25,929 nt of DNA from OLB19 sp964624165 (GTDB lineage Bacteria; Patescibacteriota; Minisyncoccia; Phycocordibacterales; UBA918): the NCBI GenBank assembly GCA_964624165.1, contig CAZUWG010000007.1, positions 1 through 25,929 of the forward strand. The letters are read 5' to 3'. The notes under the pieces were generated by a model. The model saw only the letters and a list, made by a program, of their open reading frames with translations. It searched no databases and had not been told where the DNA came from. Shown piece by piece: positions 1 through 6,608 of this stretch (the stretch's first letter is position 1; every line of letters starts with the position of its first letter). The position numbers and the translations under genes are program-made.

Positions 1-125
1 TACCGGGTGATTTTTTGCGCCGGCCGGCTCATTGGCTTGCATTTCTTGGTGCCTTGGCATGAGTATCAAAAAGAGGAAAAGGTATTATAAATGCTTTTTT
101 GCTTGCTAATTTTGAAAGGAGCAGT

Positions 126-149
126 ATGATGCTGGTAGAATCGCAATAA
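126..149 (+). other. possible 7-codon leader ORF
   Basis: A strong Shine-Dalgarno-like AAAGGAG lies at 115-121, followed by ATG ATG and a stop after seven codons (MMLVESQ), 21 nt before the next gene. The SD is far better than those of most genes here, which is the only reason to list it. It could be a leader peptide coupled to the 171-494 gene, or a chance match. No attenuator hairpin is seen between the two. The rest of 1-170 shows only a weak TATTAT (83-88) without a credible -35. Confidence 0.25.
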
Positions 150-170
150 CCGCATAATAGGGGGTACGCT

Positions 171-494
171 ATGAGCGTAGTCTATACGTTAAATAAAGAA
201 GCAAACGGTAGCCATTTTGAGGCATTGTTCCGCCAGTGTGTCATTTCACTTGAACACATTGATAAACTTTCAGATGAGACGCTGATTCGAACGGCGCGGA
301 CCTGCGGGTTGATTGATCGTCATGATCGCGAGCTTTGCTATGACGCAAGAGCATTGGTTAAGCAGCTTAAATTGGCTGCTACACAGCACGACTTCGATAT
401 GCCAGTAGCCAAGCGTATCTATTTGAGGCTGTTTACATCAGAGCAATTGGCCCGTCGGGAGTGCATGTTTCAGCGTTTTAAGGCACAGTGGTAG
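171..494 (+). CDS. hypothetical protein, 107 aa
   Basis: I do not recognise this protein. It has no signal peptide and no membrane segment, and it is rich in charged and Arg residues with a predicted mostly helical character (SLEHIDKLSDETLIRTAR; ARALVKQLKLAATQ). Two Cys (in FRQCVIS and RTCGLID) plus CYDA and ECMF give four scattered Cys with no clear zinc spacing. The ATG at 171 is preceded by a G-rich stretch (GGGG at 160-164), a plausible SD. A terminator follows 21 nt after the stop, so it ends a transcription unit separate from the ribosomal cluster. It is probably a small soluble cytoplasmic protein of unknown role; it is called real because of the SD and the terminator. Confidence 0.6.
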   Translation: MSVVYTLNKEANGSHFEALFRQCVISLEHIDKLSDETLIRTARTCGLIDRHDRELCYDARALVKQLKLAATQHDFDMPVAKRIYLRLFTSEQLARRECMFQRFKAQW

Positions 495-515
495 GCGTAT
501 CCGCCTTGGTTGGTG

Positions 516-551
516 AAAGGTGTCAGGATTGCTTGCAATCCTGACACCTTT
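516..551 (+). terminator. intrinsic terminator after the 171-494 gene
   Basis: Perfect 17-bp inverted repeat (516-532 with 535-551) with a 2-nt centre; core arm GGTGTCAGGATTGC, followed by TTTT. The A/T outer ends make it usable in both directions. Its right arm contains the -35 element of the rplC promoter. Confidence 0.85.
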
Positions 552-561
552 TCTGTATAGT
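533..561 (+). promoter_or_regulatory. promoter for the rplC-rplB operon
   Basis: TTGCAA (533-538), 17-nt spacer, TATAGT (556-561). Expected start near 568, giving a leader of about 177 nt. The -35 sits inside the upstream terminator hairpin. Confidence 0.65.
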
Positions 562-567
562 AGCCAC

Positions 568-744
568 AGCTTTGAAAGACCTATGTTCGAAGAAGGGAGC
601 TATGCTTCCAGAGAACCAATGGGCAGAAATCGCGCCGTTTTATGGTGCGAGCATCTGCTCGCCATAAAACGGCGCGATTTCTTATCAACCCTTAGGGGGC
701 ATTGATGGTCCAAAAAGCATTTATAAGCTAAGGGAATAAAATAA
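568..744 (+). promoter_or_regulatory. structured leader of the L3-L4-L23-L2 operon
   Basis: The leader holds a very long hairpin at 626-681. A 20-bp perfect outer stem (626-645 with 662-681) is topped by a 6-bp stem (648-653 with 656-661) and has only a 2-nt bulge. There is no real T-run after it, so it is not a normal terminator. A smaller hairpin (GGGAGC/GCTTCC) lies near 595-609. An ATG at 583 opens a 40-codon frame ending at 705 that runs through the hairpin; its lack of an SD and its overlap with the stem argue against it. In E. coli the S10 leader is bound by L4; whether this leader does the same job is inference. Confidence 0.5.
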
Positions 745-1371
745 ATGAAATTTATTTTAGGCACCAAAGACGGCATGACCCAAATCTTCAGCGAGGAAGG
801 GGTTGCATCTCCAGTTACGATTGTACGAGTAGCACCAAATGTGATTACTCAGATTCGTACGGCGGACACTGATGGCTATGAAGCTGTTCAGGTCGCAACT
901 ATCGAGCAGAAGGAGGCGCGTGTAGCGAAAGCGCAGCGCGCTCATGCGGGGGGCTCATTTGCCGCTACGCGAGAATTCCGAGTGCGTAAGCACCATCAAG
1001 AATCACTCGACGGGTTTGAAAAAGGTCAGACTCTCGACGCGTCAGTCTTTGCAGTCGGCGACAAAGTCGTCGTTTCAGCCACATCAAAAGGAAAGGGGTT
1101 TCAGGGTGTAGTAAAGCGTCACGGTTTTTCGGGCGGTAAAGCTACTCACGGAAACAAAGACCAACACCGAACTTCAGGTTCGATTGGTGCGACTGGACCA
1201 GCTCGTGTCTTTAAAGGTACGCGTATGGCCGGACGTATGGGAGCAGATAATGTCACAGTAAAAAACCTTACTGTTGTACAGATCAACAAAGACGAAAATA
1301 TCATTCTCTTGAAGGGAGCAATCCCTGGTCGTAAGGGAAGCATTGTCAGCGTAAGAGGCGTAGCCAATTAA
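745..1371 (+). CDS. rplC: 50S ribosomal protein L3
   Basis: L3 binds near the 3' end of 23S rRNA and helps nucleate 50S assembly; its long loop reaches towards the peptidyl transferase centre. The 208-aa length is typical. The N-terminus FILGTKDGMTQIF is the usual L3 opening, and the hallmark central loop (GKGFQGVVKRHGFSGG followed by HG, HR.SGSIG and G.RMAGRMG) is complete. It is the first gene of this S10-type operon; rpsJ, which usually precedes it, is not upstream in this window. The start is fixed by homology; an A-rich stretch with AAGGGA at 730-735 is a weak SD. rplD begins 2 nt after its stop. Confidence 0.98.
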   Translation: MKFILGTKDGMTQIFSEEGVASPVTIVRVAPNVITQIRTADTDGYEAVQVATIEQKEARVAKAQRAHAGGSFAATREFRVRKHHQESLDGFEKGQTLDASVFAVGDKVVVSATSKGKGFQGVVKRHGFSGGKATHGNKDQHRTSGSIGATGPARVFKGTRMAGRMGADNVTVKNLTVVQINKDENIILLKGAIPGRKGSIVSVRGVAN

Positions 1372-1373
1372 GT

Positions 1374-2036
1374 ATGAAAGCATCAATTTTCACCACTGAA
1401 GGTAAAAAAGGTGGCGACATCACTTTGCCAGAAGCAGTGTTTGGCGTCGCCTGGAACGCCGATTTGGTCCATGAAGTAATCACTGGTATGCAGAGCAACG
1501 CGCGTACTGGTATTGCCCACACCAAAGATCGAGGAGAAGTCCGAGGCGGTGGTAAAAAGCCGTGGAAGCAAAAAGGAACAGGTCGCGCGCGACACGGTTC
1601 AAGACGCAGTCCAATCTGGGTTGGTGGCGGTGTTGCTCATGGCCCACGAAACGAAAAGGACTACACAAAAAAGATCAACAAGAAAGTACGTCAAAAGGCA
1701 CTTGCCATCACACTTTCTAAGAAGTTTTCAGACGGAGAAGTATTCTTTGTCGATAGCTTCAGCTTCACAGCACCAAAAACTACGGATGCCAAGGTTGCTA
1801 TGTCCAATCTTGCGAAAGCAGCTTCAGAAGACATGCTTGTTAAAAAGCGTAAAAATGCCGCGCTGATCGTGCTCTCTGAGCGTGATGAGGCAGCAGAAAA
1901 AAGTTTCCGCAATTTTGGCAATTACGAAGTCGTTATGGCAAAAGACGTAAACCCAGTAGATTTGCTCACTTACAAGTTTGTGGTAGTGGCAAACCCAGAA
2001 GCCTCAGTTGCGCTTCTTGAAAAGCGAGTAGCGTAA
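1374..2036 (+). CDS. rplD: 50S ribosomal protein L4
   Basis: L4 (220 aa) lines the peptide exit tunnel and, in E. coli, also represses the S10 operon. The diagnostic tunnel loop is present at about residues 55-90: GGKKPWKQKGTGRARHG, then RRSPIWVGGG and HGPR. The C-terminal Rossmann-like half ends normally (LLTYKFVVVANPEASVALL). It begins 2 nt after rplC with no SD, so translation is probably coupled to rplC. The base before the ATG is T, as in most genes of this cluster. Confidence 0.98.
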   Translation: MKASIFTTEGKKGGDITLPEAVFGVAWNADLVHEVITGMQSNARTGIAHTKDRGEVRGGGKKPWKQKGTGRARHGSRRSPIWVGGGVAHGPRNEKDYTKKINKKVRQKALAITLSKKFSDGEVFFVDSFSFTAPKTTDAKVAMSNLAKAASEDMLVKKRKNAALIVLSERDEAAEKSFRNFGNYEVVMAKDVNPVDLLTYKFVVVANPEASVALLEKRVA

Positions 2037-2060
2037 ATTATTTCAGAGTAACAAAGTATC

Positions 2061-2423
2061 ATGGCATTATTTAGTCGAAAAAACACAGACGAAGCAGCGG
2101 TACAACCCGCAGCTTCAAAGAAGGTGTCGGTATCGACTGGTCAAGATCTTTCTTCGGTGATCGTGAAGCCACGTATTACTGAGAAAGCAGTTGGTCAGAG
2201 CGAACGAAATGTCTACACCTTCGTGGTGAGTCGCGACGCTACCAAGCATCAAATCAGAGATGCGGTACGCGCGCTCTACAATGTGACGCCGGTGAAAGTA
2301 AACATCGTCAACAAAGCTCCAAAGCGTGAGTTTTCTCGCGCGAAAGGTCGAGCGATTAGCAGTAAGGGTATGAAGAAAGCCTATGTGTATCTCAAGCAGG
2401 GAGACACTATTGCGCTTGTCTAA
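2061..2423 (+). CDS. rplW: 50S ribosomal protein L23
   Basis: L23 sits at the tunnel exit and docks trigger factor, SRP and the translocon. The core runs from about residue 33 (VIVKPRITEKAV) through YTFVVSRDATKHQIRDAVRALY and VNIVNKAP to the C-terminus. About 30 N-terminal residues rich in Ala/Ser/Lys precede the usual start of the fold, giving 120 aa against about 95-100 in many bacteria; such tails are common in Patescibacteria. The ATG used here is the only one fitting the spacing after rplD (24 nt) and it is one of the few with C rather than T at -1. Confidence 0.96.
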   Translation: MALFSRKNTDEAAVQPAASKKVSVSTGQDLSSVIVKPRITEKAVGQSERNVYTFVVSRDATKHQIRDAVRALYNVTPVKVNIVNKAPKREFSRAKGRAISSKGMKKAYVYLKQGDTIALV

Positions 2424-2438
2424 GTCTAGCGATTCTGT

Positions 2439-3287
2439 ATGAAAAAAATAAAACCAACATCAGCGGGTCGCCGTAATATGACGGTGATTGAGTACAAGAA
2501 GAAGCTTTCTTCAAATCGTAGTACCCCGCTCAAATCATTGACGAAAGGAAAGAGGTCAACCGGAGGTCGCAACAGCCAGGGCCGTATCACCAATTGGTAT
2601 CGCGGCGCTGGAAACAAGCGAAAGTACCGAGCTGTTGACTTTAAGTACAACAAAAAAGATATCCCAGCCAAGCTTGAATCTATTGAGTACGACCCGTACC
2701 GCTCTGGATTTATTGCGCTAGCTCTCTATGCCGATGGTGAGCGTCGCTACGTTCTTGTGCCACAGAATATGGAAGTAGGAGACACATTCACTGTCTCTGA
2801 AAAAGCGAAGGCAAAAGTAGGTAACCGTCTTCCACTTGGAAAAATCGGTATTGGTACATATGTCTATAACGTAGAATTAAAGCCAGGCGCTGGAGCTCGT
2901 ATGGCACGAAGTGCTGGTAATTACGCTGAAGTAGTCGCTCAAGATGGTGGCTACACACAGATCAAGCTTCCTTCGTCTGAAATCCGCAAAGTGATCAACA
3001 CGGCGTGGGCAACGATTGGGGAAGTGAGTAATGAAGAGCATCGTCTCGTATCAATCGGTAAGGCAGGACGTGCACGTCACATGGGACTTCGTCCGAAGAC
3101 CCGCGGATCGGCACGTAACGCTGTAGACCATCCACACGGAGGTGGTGAAGGTAAGTCTCCTCGAGGACACAAACGCTCTCGCACCAAGCAGGGCCGTCCA
3201 ACTGGAAAGCGACAAAAGACTCGTTCACCAAAGAAATACTCAAACAAACTCATCGTTGCGCGCCGAAAGGTGGGCAAGAAGCGATAG
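2439..3287 (+). CDS. rplB: 50S ribosomal protein L2
   Basis: L2 is needed for subunit joining and peptidyl transferase activity. The protein is 282 aa. The OB and SH3-like core is intact (RITNWYRGAGNKRKYRAVDF; ALALYADGERRYVLVP), as is the C-terminal signature NAVDHPHGGGEGKSPRG followed by K.GRPTGK and KYSNKLIVARRK. The conserved His in the VDHPHGGGE loop is present. The gene starts 15 nt after rplW without an SD. It is normally followed at once by rpsS, but here a strong terminator closes the operon 13 nt after the stop. Confidence 0.98.
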   Translation: MKKIKPTSAGRRNMTVIEYKKKLSSNRSTPLKSLTKGKRSTGGRNSQGRITNWYRGAGNKRKYRAVDFKYNKKDIPAKLESIEYDPYRSGFIALALYADGERRYVLVPQNMEVGDTFTVSEKAKAKVGNRLPLGKIGIGTYVYNVELKPGAGARMARSAGNYAEVVAQDGGYTQIKLPSSEIRKVINTAWATIGEVSNEEHRLVSIGKAGRARHMGLRPKTRGSARNAVDHPHGGGEGKSPRGHKRSRTKQGRPTGKRQKTRSPKKYSNKLIVARRKVGKKR

Positions 3288-3300
3288 TAATAAGAGTGAT

Positions 3301-3335
3301 AACAAAAGGCCGGAGCTTCGCTCCGGCCTTTTGTT
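3301..3335 (+). terminator. terminator of the rplC-rplB operon, probably bidirectional
   Basis: Perfect 16-bp stem (3301-3316 with 3320-3335), loop TTC, with AACAAAA on the left and TTTTGTT on the right, so it can also stop the convergent gene that ends at 3360. Its GC core GGCCGGAGC is the same as in the terminator at 20614-20656. Confidence 0.9.
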
Positions 3336-3359
3336 TATCTATAGCCGCCTCACGTCAGA

Positions 3360-3698
3360 CTATGTCCGAGGGCGGTATTTAAATGTAAAATCTCGTAACG
3401 GCTTTACGGCCGTCAGTGCGGCAAAGATTTCTTCTGAAATCTTTGCCGCACTGACGGCATCTCCCTCAATATGTACCGCTACTTTTTGGACACTCTGGCC
3501 GGTAATGATGAGTGTAAAACCCGCGGCGGTTGTACTCATAGTGAGAAACCGGCGTCCCTGCCCGCCGCGGGCACTGCGCTCAATAATGCCTGGCGCTATC
3601 ATTTTGATTGGAAAACTAGATGATAATTTTTGTAGTTCACGTACGACCAAAGTGGCTGTCTCGGTGAGAGTAGTATGTTCGCGTCCGCGCTGTTTCAT
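3360..3698 (-). CDS. hypothetical protein, 112 aa, in the L2-S19 gap
   Basis: A soluble, basic protein with no signal or membrane segment. Its centre has a pattern of alternating strands (KMIAPGIIERSARGG, RRFLTMSTTAAGFTLIITG, SVQKVAVHIEG), and it ends in an amphipathic helix (SAAKISEEIFAALTAV) and a basic tail. The PG-I motif followed by G..L.I.G...QKV recalls the DUF2103 family of predicted metal-binding proteins, but I cannot confirm that. It is convergent with rplB and shares its terminator. No SD is seen before the ATG. The region coding the C-terminal helix is a perfect 23-bp inverted repeat, which is odd for coding DNA. The frame stays open through it, which supports a real gene. Confidence 0.6.
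   Translation of the reverse strand: MKQRGREHTTLTETATLVVRELQKLSSSFPIKMIAPGIIERSARGGQGRRFLTMSTTAAGFTLIITGQSVQKVAVHIEGDAVSAAKISEEIFAALTAVKPLRDFTFKYRPRT
3409..3458. repeat. perfect 23-bp inverted repeat inside a coding region
   Basis: Left arm 3409-3431, 4-nt centre TTCT, right arm 3436-3458, no mismatches. It begins GCCGTCAGTGCGGCAAAG. No T-run follows on either strand and it lies about 27 codons from the stop of the minus-strand gene, so it is not a conventional terminator. Confidence 0.9.
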
Positions 3699-3732
3699 GT
3701 GGGTAGCCTAGCGCAGAATGGCATAAAAGAAA

Positions 3733-3766
3733 AGGCGACGGAGCAGAGTTGCCCCGTCGCACCTTC
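3733..3766 (-). terminator. terminator of the 3768-4016 gene
   Basis: Read on the minus strand: GCGACGG (3760-3754) pairs with CCGTCGC (3741-3735), with extra AAGG/CCTT pairing across a 2-nt bulge, followed by CTTTTCTTTT. It lies directly after the stop of the small gene. Confidence 0.75.
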
Positions 3767-3767
3767 G

Positions 3768-4016
3768 TCAGTGTTCGGTCCCGGCCATGTGTACCGGGGT
3801 ATCAAAACCGCCAGCGATTAAGCGGGCTGTCGCTTCATCATCACCCGTTTTTGCCGGTTTCTTGGCGACGGTTTCGCCCTCCTCAGGGTCTGACGGCACC
3901 TCATTGCTCGAGATCTGTTCAGGCCCCATCAATTCCAGATAGTCATCATCAGCTGGGCCGTTTCGAGAGAAGAACGCTTCCCAGATGATATTCAAAAAGG
4001 CTTTAATTGTTTGCAT
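3768..4016 (-). CDS. hypothetical acidic protein, 82 aa
   Basis: The start at 4016 is chosen because a perfect AAGGAGG sits 7 nt before it (4030-4024); the longer reading frame to 4184 crosses this SD and a promoter. The N-terminus MQTIKAFLNIIWEAFF is an amphipathic or short hydrophobic helix, and the rest is Asp/Glu-rich and probably disordered (ADDDYLELMGPEQ, SDPEEGETVAKKPAK). It has its own promoter, SD and terminator and lies inside the ribosomal cluster on the opposite strand. No family is recognised. The helix could bind a membrane or a ribosomal partner, but nothing shows this. It is unusual here in having a textbook SD. Confidence 0.75.
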   Translation of the reverse strand: MQTIKAFLNIIWEAFFSRNGPADDDYLELMGPEQISSNEVPSDPEEGETVAKKPAKTGDDEATARLIAGGFDTPVHMAGTEH

Positions 4017-4023
4017 GGTGTAA

Positions 4024-4085
4024 CCTCCTTTGTATCTATGGGTAAAATGCCATATAAATATTATTTTGGCAAGCGGTGTTGACAG
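4024..4085 (-). promoter_or_regulatory. promoter and strong SD of the 3768-4016 gene
   Basis: On the minus strand: CTGTCA (4085-4080), 16-nt spacer, TAATAT (4063-4058), then AAGGAGG at 4030-4024. Expected start near 4051, leader about 35 nt. Confidence 0.55.
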
Positions 4086-4095
4086 GGCGGTGGGT

Positions 4096-4145
4096 GGCAG
4101 GCGAGGAGGGCGAGGCGAAGCCTCGCCCTCCTCCGCCTGCCTTTT
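4096..4145 (+). terminator. plus-strand terminator upstream of the rpsS promoter
   Basis: Very GC-rich 21-bp stem (4096-4116 with 4120-4141, one bulged C at 4133), loop GAA, followed by TTTT. No plus-strand gene lies between it and rplB, so it appears to insulate the rpsS promoter from read-through. Confidence 0.8.
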
Positions 4146-4149
4146 CTCA

Positions 4150-4178
4150 TTGACTTTCCAGGCCATATCCCGTACTAT
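4150..4178 (+). promoter_or_regulatory. promoter of the rpsS-rplE operon, with leader 4185-4323
   Basis: TTGACT (4150-4155), 17-nt spacer, TACTAT (4173-4178): the best promoter match in the window. Expected start near 4185, leaving a leader of about 139 nt with several small stems (for example CCGC/GCGG near 4208-4221) and no SD before the rpsS ATG. Confidence 0.8.
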
Positions 4179-4323
4179 AGCCACGTTCCCAAACCTCGAA
4201 CGTTCGCCGCCTGGCAGCGGAAAGCGTCAGAAAGAACACCGACGTGGGCTACGTTGGCCTCTCTCCTTGAGAAGCGTTGGTTGCAGTATCATACGATGCT
4301 GTTTTTATTCGTTATACAAAAGT

Positions 4324-4650
4324 ATGTCACGATCACTCTATAAAGGTCCATACGTTTACGAGCGACTTTTGAAAAAAATCGAAGGCAAAAAGCCGGCTGA
4401 TATCAAAACGCCGATTAAAACGTGGGCACGCGATTCACAAATCTCACCAGAAATGGTTGGATTTACCTTCGGTGTGCACAATGGAAAAGATCATATTCCC
4501 GTCCTTGTGACCGAAGAAATGGTAGGACATCGTTTTGGTGAATTTGCACCATCAACGAAGTTTTACCGACATGGAGGTAAGATGCAGAAAGATCTCGATC
4601 AGAAAAAGAAGGAAGCCGAAATCTCTGCTGCTAAGGCTGCTAAGGGTTAA
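4324..4650 (+). CDS. rpsS: 30S ribosomal protein S19
   Basis: S19 sits in the head of the 30S subunit near S13. The start is set at 4324 because the family begins at MSRSLYKGPYV; the longer upstream frame is untranslated leader. Conserved IKTWARDSQISPEMVG, HNGK.HIPV, MVGHRFGEFAPT-like (GEFAPSTKF) and RHGG are present. A Lys/Ala-rich tail of about 20 residues extends beyond the usual end (108 aa against about 90). It is the first gene after a new promoter, whereas it normally follows rplB directly. Confidence 0.97.
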   Translation: MSRSLYKGPYVYERLLKKIEGKKPADIKTPIKTWARDSQISPEMVGFTFGVHNGKDHIPVLVTEEMVGHRFGEFAPSTKFYRHGGKMQKDLDQKKKEAEISAAKAAKG

Positions 4651-4663
4651 TCTATAATTGACT

Positions 4664-4981
4664 ATGAAAGCAGTACTAAAAAACTACCGTCAATCACCAC
4701 GTAAGGTCCGTCTTATTGCAGACCTTGTGCGCGGCAAAAAGGTGAACGAAGCGCTCGCAGCGCTTCAGCTTATCGACAAACGAGCTGCCCAGCCGTTTGC
4801 GAAAGTGATTCAGTCAGCGGTTGCTAATGCAAACGACAAAGGCGTACCGACTGAAAGTCTTAAAATCAAAAAAGTTGCTGTAGATAAAGCACCAACTTTT
4901 AAACGATTTATTCCTCGTGCGCGTGGCTCTGCCTCACGTATCAACAAGCGTAACAGCCATATCACGGTTGAGCTTGGTTAA
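4664..4981 (+). CDS. rplV: 50S ribosomal protein L22
   Basis: L22 (105 aa) contacts all 23S domains and its hairpin narrows the exit tunnel. The start is ATG 4664 (MKAVLKNYRQSPRKVRLIADLVRG, written here in pieces: opening MKAVLKNYRQSPRK, then VRLIADLVRG). The tunnel hairpin carries PRARGSASRI then H.TV. A TTG two codons upstream is not used by the family. There is no SD, and T precedes the ATG. It follows rpsS by 13 nt. Confidence 0.97.
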   Translation: MKAVLKNYRQSPRKVRLIADLVRGKKVNEALAALQLIDKRAAQPFAKVIQSAVANANDKGVPTESLKIKKVAVDKAPTFKRFIPRARGSASRINKRNSHITVELG

Positions 4982-4993
4982 TTATAATCCGAT

Positions 4994-5704
4994 ATGACAC
5001 ACGTAGCACATCCGTATCTACAACGCATCGGGGTAAACCGCGACTGGAGAAGCCGTTGGTTTGCAAAAAATCCAAAGCAATTTCGAGAGTACCTGCGCAC
5101 CGACACTGAAGTGCGTGCGTTGCTTAGCAAAAAGCTTAAAGGTATCCCGGTTGCAGATCTAGAAATCGAACGTGACGAGAAGGTCTTTCGTATTATCGTA
5201 CGAACCTCACGTCCTGGACTTATTATCGGTCGTAGTGGAGAAGGAGTGAATCAACTCAAGAAAGATATTGATCTCCTTTTCCGACGTCTGAAAGTCGCGT
5301 TAAAGCCCGATATTAAAATTGATGTAGAAGAAGTTCGCAACCCAGAAACAAGCGCTGCTATCATTGGACAAATGGTGGTAGAAGGTCTCGAGAAGCGTAT
5401 GCCATTCCGCCGCGTCCTTAAATCAACCGTGGAAAAGGTAATCGCCAACCGCGACGTTGAAGGAGTACGTATCATCGTCTCTGGTCGCCTGGGTGGGGCT
5501 GATATGGCCCGCCGCGAAGAATTGAAGAAAGGTCGAATCCCATTGCAAACCCTCCGAGCTGACATCGACTTCGCCCGCTGCCGAGCCAATCTTCCGTACG
5601 GAGTGATTGGTGTAAAGGTATGGATCTACCGCGGTGAAGTATTCGAAGATCGTCGTGCCAACAAAGAAGAAGAGAAGGCACCACGACGTCGCACTCGTGT
5701 GTAA
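4994..5704 (+). CDS. rpsC: 30S ribosomal protein S3
   Basis: S3 (236 aa) lines the mRNA entry tunnel and has helicase activity together with S4 and S5. The type II KH domain covers about residues 40-110, with its GXXG loop in PGLIIGRSGEGV. The C-terminal domain follows with SGRLGGADMARREELKKGR, LPLQTLRAD-like IPLQTLRADID and GVIGVKVWIYRGE. It ends with an Arg/Lys/Glu-rich tail. The gene starts 12 nt after rplV without an SD. Confidence 0.98.
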   Translation: MTHVAHPYLQRIGVNRDWRSRWFAKNPKQFREYLRTDTEVRALLSKKLKGIPVADLEIERDEKVFRIIVRTSRPGLIIGRSGEGVNQLKKDIDLLFRRLKVALKPDIKIDVEEVRNPETSAAIIGQMVVEGLEKRMPFRRVLKSTVEKVIANRDVEGVRIIVSGRLGGADMARREELKKGRIPLQTLRADIDFARCRANLPYGVIGVKVWIYRGEVFEDRRANKEEEKAPRRRTRV

Positions 5705-5715
5705 TTTAATGACCT

Positions 5716-6150
5716 ATGTTATTTCCTAAAAAAGTAAAACACCGCAAGTGGCAGACTGCACGCAAAAGCGAAGAACGTTTGGCGCGCCCTGATACTCGTG
5801 GTCTCACTGTTTCGCACGGTGAGTATGGTCTTAAGGCTACGTCACCATCACGGGTGACTAGTAATCAGATTGAAGCAGCGCGTCGCGTCATTTCTCGTAC
5901 CCTCGGGAAGACAGGCCGGATTTGGATTCGTATTTTCCCAGATAAGCCAGTCACTAAAAAGGCGTCAGAAGTGCCAATGGGTAAGGGTAAGGGTGACCCA
6001 GATCACTTTATCTTTGAAGTTGCGCCCGGTCGAGTATTATTCGAAGTAAGTGGTGTGCCTGAAGATATTGCTCGTGAAGCAATGCGAAAGGCGGCAGCAA
6101 AACTTCCTCTTAAAGGTCGTTTTGTGCGTCGAGAAGACACACGCTCATAA
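5716..6150 (+). CDS. rplP: 50S ribosomal protein L16
   Basis: L16 (144 aa) helps position the A-site tRNA. Signature elements are the N-terminal MLFPKKVKHRKWQ, then GEYGLKA, RRVISRTLGKTGRIWIRIFPDKPVT (seen as RIWIRIFPDKP), PMGKGKGDPDHF and GRVLFEVSGV. Length is normal. It lies 11 nt after rpsC, in phase with the operon, and uses a no-SD CCTATG start. Confidence 0.98.
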   Translation: MLFPKKVKHRKWQTARKSEERLARPDTRGLTVSHGEYGLKATSPSRVTSNQIEAARRVISRTLGKTGRIWIRIFPDKPVTKKASEVPMGKGKGDPDHFIFEVAPGRVLFEVSGVPEDIAREAMRKAAAKLPLKGRFVRREDTRS

Positions 6151-6159
6151 AAAACGCCT

Positions 6160-6354
6160 ATGACAGACATGAACACAATTCGTGACAAAAAAGATGCAGA
6201 GCTAGTAACGTTCGTGAATGAACAACGAGATCTCATCCAAAAAGCACGCTTTGGTATGGGTGGGAGCGATGTAAAAGCTTCTCGCACCGCCAAAAAGAAC
6301 ATTGCCCGTGCACTTACCGAACTCACTGCTCGTGCGCACAAAGCTAATAATTAA
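6160..6354 (+). CDS. rpmC: 50S ribosomal protein L29
   Basis: L29 (64 aa) lies beside L23 at the tunnel exit. It is the expected helical hairpin: DKKDAELVTFVNEQRDLIQK, then a turn and KNIARALTELTARA. The middle (FGMGGSDVKASRTAK) keeps the family pattern in which a Gly-rich turn leads to the second helix. Its place between rplP and rpsQ settles the call. There is no SD, and T precedes the ATG. Confidence 0.93.
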   Translation: MTDMNTIRDKKDAELVTFVNEQRDLIQKARFGMGGSDVKASRTAKKNIARALTELTARAHKANN

Positions 6355-6359
6355 TCGGT

Positions 6360-6605
6360 ATGGAAACACAAAACACAAAAGGTCGTGTGCTCCGAGGTAC
6401 AGTGGTGGCATCTAAGATGCAGGACACCTGTACCGTAGCAGTTGAACGCTACATCAAGCACCCGAAGTACAAAAAGTATCTTCGTCGTACCAAGAAATAT
6501 CTCGTACACGATACGGGTAATACCGCACAAATTGGTGATAAGGTCGAAATCACTGAGGTACGTCCTATCAGCAAGCGCAAGCACTTTAGCTTGGTTAAGA
6601 ACTAA
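6360..6605 (+). CDS. rpsQ: 30S ribosomal protein S17
   Basis: S17 (81 aa) is an early-assembling OB-fold protein of the 30S body. RGTVVASKMQDTCTVAVER, then H..Y.KY..R..KYLVHD and the D.V.I.E.RP.SK.K.F pattern (KVEITEVRPISKRKHFSLV) are characteristic. It begins 5 nt after rpmC and ends 3 nt before rplN. Confidence 0.97.
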   Translation: METQNTKGRVLRGTVVASKMQDTCTVAVERYIKHPKYKKYLRRTKKYLVHDTGNTAQIGDKVEITEVRPISKRKHFSLVKN

Positions 6606-6608
6606 CGT

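Noticed and set aside
520..705. Open frame of 61 codons between the first gene and rplC
   Set aside because: It runs through a terminator, a promoter and a long hairpin, has no SD and has no recognisable protein features.
3142..3711. 189-codon plus-strand frame over rplB end and the minus-strand gene
   Set aside because: A shadow frame over L2 and its terminator; composition and motifs are not protein-like.
4017..4184. Longer start for the 3768-4016 minus-strand gene
   Set aside because: The perfect SD and the promoter lie inside the longer frame, so the ATG at 4016 is used.
4030..4323. N-terminal extension of S19 in the open frame
   Set aside because: It crosses a terminator and a strong promoter; S19 begins at MSRSLYKGPY, 4324.
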